This document shows, piece by piece, positions 5,787 to 9,672 of a stretch of 9,672 bases of DNA; the stretch's first letter is position 1, and each line of letters begins with the position of its first letter. The DNA lies in NCBI GenBank assembly GCA_964496245.1, contig CAZBZG010000187.1, positions 1-9,672 on the forward strand, read 5' to 3'. A model generated the notes under the pieces. The model did no database searches, was not told where the DNA came from, and worked only from the letters and a program-made list of their open reading frames with translations. A program made the translations under genes and the position numbers. Origin of the DNA: CAZBZG01 sp964496245 (GTDB lineage: Bacteria; Planctomycetota; SZUA-567).

Positions 5787-8700
5787 ATGAAGATCCGTAC
5801 GAAGCTGGCCTTGGCGTTCCTCGTCCTGTCGCTGCTTCCATTGATCGCGGCCGGTGTTCTCGCTTACCTTCTTGCCCAGGAATCCCTCGTCCAGCAGGCT
5901 CTCGACCAGCTCGAATCGGTTGCCGCCCTGCAGAAGACCCGCCTCCAGGGCATCGCCGACCGGAACCTGGAGAGGCTTCGACTGCTTTCGACCCGCACCC
6001 AGCTGCGGCTCAGCCTCAAGAGCTTCCTCCAAGACGGCCGGACAGCCCACCAGCAGAAGATGAACCGAATCCTCCGGGACGCGCAGGCCTCCATCCATGA
6101 TTTCAAGGAGATCTCCGTGGTAGCGCTGGACGGCCGGGTGGTCGCGTCGACCGATCCATCCAGGATCTCCACCACGTATGCCGGGCAGGACTTCTTCCTG
6201 AGGGGGCGAGAGCGCAACACCGCGGATGCGCTCTTCCTGGACGAGAAGGGCGGACTCGCATTTCACCTTTCCGGACCGCTCCGACTGGACGGCCAAGTCA
6301 TCGGCGTCATGGCCGCCCAGAGCGAGGCGAGCAACATCCTGTCGCTCGTTGCGGACTACTCGGGACTCGGAACGACGGGGGAGACGCTTCTGGTCAAAGC
6401 GGATGCCGGCGGCAAGGCCCTCTACCTCGCCCCCCTGCGCTTCGATCCTCGTGCAGCAATGGAGAGAGTCTCAGCCAGGAGGGAGAACTCCCCGGTCACG
6501 CAAGCCCTGTCCGGGAAGGATCGACTCCTTGAGAGCGCCGTGGACTACCGCGGCCACGCCGTGCTCGCAGCCGCGCGATACGTCGAGGACCTGGGCTGGG
6601 GGCTGGTGGTCAAGCGAGACCGGGAGGAAGCCTTTGGGGGCGTCAGGCGCCTGCGCGATCTGCTGGGGCTGCTCGTCTGCGTCCTGGCGCTTCTCCTCGT
6701 GTTCGTCTCGTTCCGCCTGGCCGGGTCGATCTCCGGGCCGATCGCCGACCTCACCCGCACGGCGGGCAGGATCGCCGACGGTGGGCTCTCCGAGAGAGCG
6801 ACCGTCCGCTCGACCGATGAGATCGGCATGCTCGCGCGCGCGTTCAACCGGATGACCGACTACCTGCTCCATCACCTCGCCGAGCGCCGGAACGCCGAAG
6901 CGCGCATCCGCCACCTCAACGCCGTACTCCGCGCCATCCGCAACGTCAACCAGCTGATCACTACTGAGAAGGACCGGGACCGGCTGATCCAAGCCGTGCC
7001 GGAGAAGCTCACCGAGACGCGCGGCTACGAGCGCGCGGCCGTCATGCTCCTGGACGGCGAAGAGGACGTGCAAGCCGCAGCCGCGTCGGCGGCGGACTCG
7101 GAATCCGAGTCCATCGTCGAGGGCCTGAAGAACAGGCCGCTGCCCGCATGCGCGGCCAAGGCCCTTGCCGGCTCACGACCCGTGCTCACGGCTTCGCCCG
7201 ATCCCATCTGCAGAGCGTGCCCCATGCTCGCCCGGGAGGATGCCGGCACGTGCCTGACCATGCGCCTGGAGCACGCCGGGCACGTGTACGGGCTGCTCTT
7301 CGCCCGGCTGCGGCCGGGCTTCACCGAAGACCCGGAAGAGCGGCAGCTCTTCGCAGAGGCGGCCCAGGACGTGGGACTGGCTCTCTACACCATGGCGCAG
7401 GAGGAGGCGCACACGCGCGCCCGGGCCGACGTGACGCGCCTGGCCCGGTTTCCCAACGAGAACCCGAATCCCGTGTTGCGCGTCTCCAGAGACGGACGCA
7501 TCCAGTACGCCAACAGCGCGAGCGTGGCTTTGCTCGATTTCTGGAAGCGCAGCGAAGGCCAGGCGTTACCCGAGGACTGGCTGGGCGTGGTACGGGAATC
7601 GCTGCAGGAGGAAGAGATCGTGCAAAGGGAGATCGAATGCGGCGAGCGCATCTTCTCCCTGGTCCTCGCGCCCGTCCGTCATGAAGGCTACGTCAACATC
7701 TACGGCTACGAGATCACCCGTCAGAAGCGGCTGGAGGGCCAGCTCCGCCAGTCCGAGAAGATGCAGGCCATCGGCCAGCTCGCGGGCGGCATCGCGCACG
7801 AGTTCAACAACCAGCTCGCGGTGATCAACGGATTCGCCGAACTCGGGATGCGAAAGCTGGGCAAGGATTCGCGCCTCCACGGCCAGCTGGAGCAGATCCT
7901 GGCCGCAGGCCAGCGCGCCGGGGAACTCACGAGCCAGCTCTTGGCCTACAGCCGGGAGCAGGTGATCCAGCCCGAGATCCTCAACCTGAACAAAATCGTC
8001 CAGAACGTGCGGGCCATGCTGAAGCGAATCATCAGCGAAGACATCCAGCTCAAGCTCGACCTCAGTTCCGACCTGGGCGCCACCAAGGCCGACCGGGGCC
8101 AGGTCTCCGACGTCATCCTCAACTTGGTCTCCAATGCACGCGATGCCATGCCCAAGGGCGGAACCATCCTGATCTCCACGCAGAACGTCCAGCTCCACGA
8201 CAAGGAGATCGCCGAGGAGAAGGACCTCCAGGCCGGCCCCTACGTGGAGATCGCGGTGAGCGACACGGGCGTGGGCATGGACGAAGACACCCGGCAGCGG
8301 ATCTTCGACCCCTTCTTCACCACGAAAGAGGTGGGACGCGGCACGGGCCTCGGCCTCGCCATGGTGGCAGGGGTGGTCAAGGAGGCGGGCGGCGCGGTCT
8401 TGGTCTACAGCGAGCCGGGCCAGGGCACGGCCTTCAAGCTGCTCCTGCCCCGCGTGCAGGGAAAGGGCGAGAGCATCGCGCCCGAGACCGTGGCGGAGGA
8501 GGAGCTTCCCGGCGGCGCCGAGACCTTGCTTGTGGTCGAGGACGAGGAACGAGTACGCTGTCTCCTGGTGTCTCTTCTGGAAGAAGTGGGCTACCGCGTC
8601 ATGGAAGCGAACTCCGGCGAGGACGCCCTGCGGATGGCTGCCGAGCGGCCCGGCGAGATCCACCTCCTGCTCACGGACCTGGTCATGCCCGGCATGACCG

Positions 8701-8909
8701 GACGCGAGCTCGCCGAACGCTTCCGGAAGCTCCGCCCGGAGGCTCGGGTGCTCTACGCCTCGGGCTACGGCCGGGACCAGATCTCCGAACGCCGCATCCT
8801 GGAACCCGGCCTGCCGTTCGTCCAGAAGCCGTTCCGCACGGCGGACCTCCTGCGCAAGGTGCGCAGCGTCCTGGATGAATCTCAATCCGCGGTCGACGGG
8901 GAAGCCTGA
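5787..8909 (+). CDS. Membrane hybrid histidine kinase (cache-HAMP-GAF-PAS-HisKA-HATPase-REC)
   Basis: The 1040-residue protein has TM1 at 7-30, a periplasmic double-cache-like sensor at about 33-285 (ISVVALDGRVVAST, YAGQDFF, GWGLVVKRD), TM2 at 290-311, HAMP at 312-365, a GAF-like domain at 375-537 with four cysteines, and PAS at 550-645. The kinase core has H671 (GIAHEFNNQL), N779/N783, DTGVGM 826-831, DPFFTTK 841-847 and GRGTGLGL 850-857. The C-terminal receiver has D919, acceptor D964 (TDLVMPGM), S992 and K1014. All catalytic residues are present. The ATG at 5787 is preferred: it follows AGGAAGGGGG (5770-5779) and begins the membrane anchor, whereas the frame stays open to 5583 inside the previous gene with no domain. 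The sensor probably detects a small periplasmic molecule; its ligand cannot be named. PAS to receiver is paralogous to the kinase at 2510-4333. Confidence 0.95.
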   Translation: MKIRTKLALAFLVLSLLPLIAAGVLAYLLAQESLVQQALDQLESVAALQKTRLQGIADRNLERLRLLSTRTQLRLSLKSFLQDGRTAHQQKMNRILRDAQASIHDFKEISVVALDGRVVASTDPSRISTTYAGQDFFLRGRERNTADALFLDEKGGLAFHLSGPLRLDGQVIGVMAAQSEASNILSLVADYSGLGTTGETLLVKADAGGKALYLAPLRFDPRAAMERVSARRENSPVTQALSGKDRLLESAVDYRGHAVLAAARYVEDLGWGLVVKRDREEAFGGVRRLRDLLGLLVCVLALLLVFVSFRLAGSISGPIADLTRTAGRIADGGLSERATVRSTDEIGMLARAFNRMTDYLLHHLAERRNAEARIRHLNAVLRAIRNVNQLITTEKDRDRLIQAVPEKLTETRGYERAAVMLLDGEEDVQAAAASAADSESESIVEGLKNRPLPACAAKALAGSRPVLTASPDPICRACPMLAREDAGTCLTMRLEHAGHVYGLLFARLRPGFTEDPEERQLFAEAAQDVGLALYTMAQEEAHTRARADVTRLARFPNENPNPVLRVSRDGRIQYANSASVALLDFWKRSEGQALPEDWLGVVRESLQEEEIVQREIECGERIFSLVLAPVRHEGYVNIYGYEITRQKRLEGQLRQSEKMQAIGQLAGGIAHEFNNQLAVINGFAELGMRKLGKDSRLHGQLEQILAAGQRAGELTSQLLAYSREQVIQPEILNLNKIVQNVRAMLKRIISEDIQLKLDLSSDLGATKADRGQVSDVILNLVSNARDAMPKGGTILISTQNVQLHDKEIAEEKDLQAGPYVEIAVSDTGVGMDEDTRQRIFDPFFTTKEVGRGTGLGLAMVAGVVKEAGGAVLVYSEPGQGTAFKLLLPRVQGKGESIAPETVAEEELPGGAETLLVVEDEERVRCLLVSLLEEVGYRVMEANSGEDALRMAAERPGEIHLLLTDLVMPGMTGRELAERFRKLRPEARVLYASGYGRDQISERRILEPGLPFVQKPFRTADLLRKVRSVLDESQSAVDGEA

Positions 8910-8920
8910 CGCGGACCGCG
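8888..8920 (+). terminator. Weak inverted repeat at the end of the kinase gene
   Basis: CGCGGTC (8888-8894) and GACCGCG (8914-8920) can pair as a 7-bp stem around a 19-base loop spanning the stop codon. There is no T-run, so this is not a classical intrinsic terminator. It is the only clear hairpin between the two convergent genes and is listed only as a possible transcription end. Confidence 0.18.
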
Positions 8921-8962
8921 AAGGGGACTCGGACCGAGATGCCGGGCGGTGTTGCAGAACGG

Positions 8963-9391
8963 TTACCTGATGAATTCGAGTTCACGCAAGTACTTCAAAC
9001 GTCGATACATCGCGTCCACCGCCTCCTCGACCGCTGCGTCTCGCTTTCCAGGCTTGTTTGTGAGGGGAATCGTGTAGGACCCTCCCGAGACGGAGAGATT
9101 GGTGACCGTGGTATGGCCCTTGCGCCGCGACTTGCGTTCCTCCACGAGCTCCCGGAAGACGCGGGGCATCGGCGCGTAGGGACAGTCGGCGACCACCCAG
9201 ATGCACTTGGACAGGAGGGGGAACTCCCCCACCAGGAGCCGTCCGGCCAAGGCCTCATAATGGTCGGCGGCGCCGGCCGTATTGAGCAACGCGGCCTGAA
9301 TGCCTTCCGGGGCCAAGAGCTCGTACTGCTTCTGGAAAGCGTCCATGTCCCCCGGAATGGCACCGGCTTCGTAGTAGGCGTCCGTATTCAC
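8963..9391 (-). CDS. Unrecognised protein, probably missing its N-terminus
   Basis: I do not recognise this 142-residue frame. It begins NTDAYYEAGAIPGDMDAFQK, has a hydrophobic strand KCIWVVADCPY, a basic stretch ERKSRRKGHTT, and ends in an amphipathic helix (AVEEAVDAMYRRLKYL). No signal peptide or membrane segment is seen. Codon usage is GC-rich at third positions, like the other genes, which supports real coding on this strand. The GTG at 9391 is the first possible start but lacks a ribosome binding site. The frame stays open for another 31 codons to the TGA at 9485-9487 with no ATG, GTG, TTG or CTG, and those codons still read like protein (VEIRKSDIVQAFEQVAGG). This suggests that the original 5' end has been lost or shifted, perhaps by the insertion discussed at the right edge. 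It faces the big kinase gene, 53 bp away. Confidence 0.55.
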   Translation of the reverse strand: MNTDAYYEAGAIPGDMDAFQKQYELLAPEGIQAALLNTAGAADHYEALAGRLLVGEFPLLSKCIWVVADCPYAPMPRVFRELVEERKSRRKGHTTVTNLSVSGGSYTIPLTNKPGKRDAAVEEAVDAMYRRLKYLRELEFIR

Positions 9392-9559
9392 GAAGAATCG
9401 GCACCCGCCGGCGACCTGCTCGAACGCTTGTACAATGTCAGACTTCCTGATCTCGACGGGGCTTTGACCGCGTATCCGGGAATTTCAGTCGGCACATTTT
9501 CTTCGTGACAAGCGGGGCAAGGCGGCAATCCTTTGCGGGCAGACAAAGGAGGGCTCGCC
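9392..9559. other. Intergenic gap between divergent genes; possible insertion junction
   Basis: The gap holds the start-less upstream extension of the minus-strand gene (to 9485) and then the leader of the gene at 9560. I see no RNA gene and no convincing -35/-10 pair. TGTCAGAC at 9436-9443 is repeated inverted as GTCTGACA at 9661-9668; with 217 bp between them this may be chance. Confidence 0.3.
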
Positions 9560-9672
9560 ATGGCACAACTGCGGATCCCTGGATTTCCTGCCGGCGCCAT
9601 TTCGATCAATTCTTCGATCAGCGTTTTGAAGAAGGATGGCCAGGTCACGTACTTCATCGGGTCTGACAACTA
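9560..9672 (+). CDS. Start of an unknown gene, possibly transposase-like; runs off the window
   Basis: An ATG at 9560 follows a very strong ribosome binding site, AAGGAGGG at 9546-9553, by six bases, and the frame stays open to the window end (37 codons). The peptide starts MAQLRIPGFPAGAISIN and continues to KKDGQVTYFIGSDN. The RIPGFP...IN...KDG.VTYF pattern recalls the N-terminus of a group of HTH/transposase-type proteins I have seen in environmental bacteria, but this is memory of a motif, not a confirmed match. Base composition from about 9480 is somewhat richer in A and T than the neighbouring genes, compatible with foreign DNA. A new start directly upstream of a neighbour with a damaged 5' end fits a mobile insertion. 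That the frame is a gene is fairly likely; its function is uncertain. Confidence 0.5.
   Translation, partial: MAQLRIPGFPAGAISINSSISVLKKDGQVTYFIGSDN

Noticed and set aside
7566..8885. Long minus-strand frame opposite the kinase core of the membrane kinase
   Set aside because: It is antisense to the HisKA, HATPase and receiver motifs, and its translation has no coherent domain.
8939..9508. Plus-strand frame of 189 codons at the right end
   Set aside because: It lies opposite the minus-strand gene at 8963-9391, which has the more natural amino acid and codon pattern; the plus frame has no recognisable feature and no good ribosome binding site.
9388..9669. Minus-strand 93-codon frame with a CPACH motif
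   Set aside because: The two-cysteine motif is tempting as a metal site, but it opens with a TTG near the window edge and runs opposite the well-supported start at 9560.

Overview
The window is GC-rich and densely coding, and almost all of it is two-component signalling. Domain content (FapA/DUF342, cache-HAMP-GAF-PAS hybrid kinases with HEFNN H-boxes, excisionase-type HTH fused to receivers) fits a Gram-negative environmental bacterium of the former Deltaproteobacteria or a similar phylum. That placement is inference only; no marker gene is present.

Layout. A 227-bp AT-richer intergenic region (4943-5169) is the hub, with genes running away from it in both directions. Leftward (minus strand): an HTH-receiver regulator (4337-4942), a soluble HAMP-PAS-HisKA-HATPase-REC hybrid kinase (2510-4333), a short PAS protein joined to the back half of a receiver that looks like a collapsed hybrid kinase (1746-2513), a single-domain receiver (1242-1670), and a FapA/DUF342 gene that runs off the left edge (1-1203). 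The first three genes are tightly coupled (3-bp gap, then a 4-bp GTGA overlap). The leftward operon has a perfect consensus sigma70 promoter, TTGACA-16 bp-TATAAT. Rightward (plus strand): a second HTH-receiver regulator (5170-5745) followed after 41 bp by a membrane-bound 1040-residue hybrid kinase with a periplasmic cache-like sensor, HAMP, Cys-rich GAF-like, PAS, kinase core and REC (5787-8909).

The two sides are therefore two copies of the same module, [HTH-receiver regulator, hybrid kinase], arranged back to back around one control region. The kinases are clearly paralogous from the PAS domain to the C-terminal receiver. A reasonable model is that each kinase controls its neighbouring HTH-receiver protein, that these proteins bind the shared intergenic region, and that the leftward output includes FapA and the stand-alone receiver. 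This is inference from organisation.

Right end. Convergent to the big kinase is an unrecognised minus-strand gene (8963-9391) whose reading frame continues upstream of its only usable start without another start codon, suggesting a lost 5' end. Beyond it a plus-strand gene with a strong ribosome binding site starts at 9560 and leaves the window; its N-terminus resembles the start of a transposase-type protein, so an insertion may have removed the 5' end of its neighbour.
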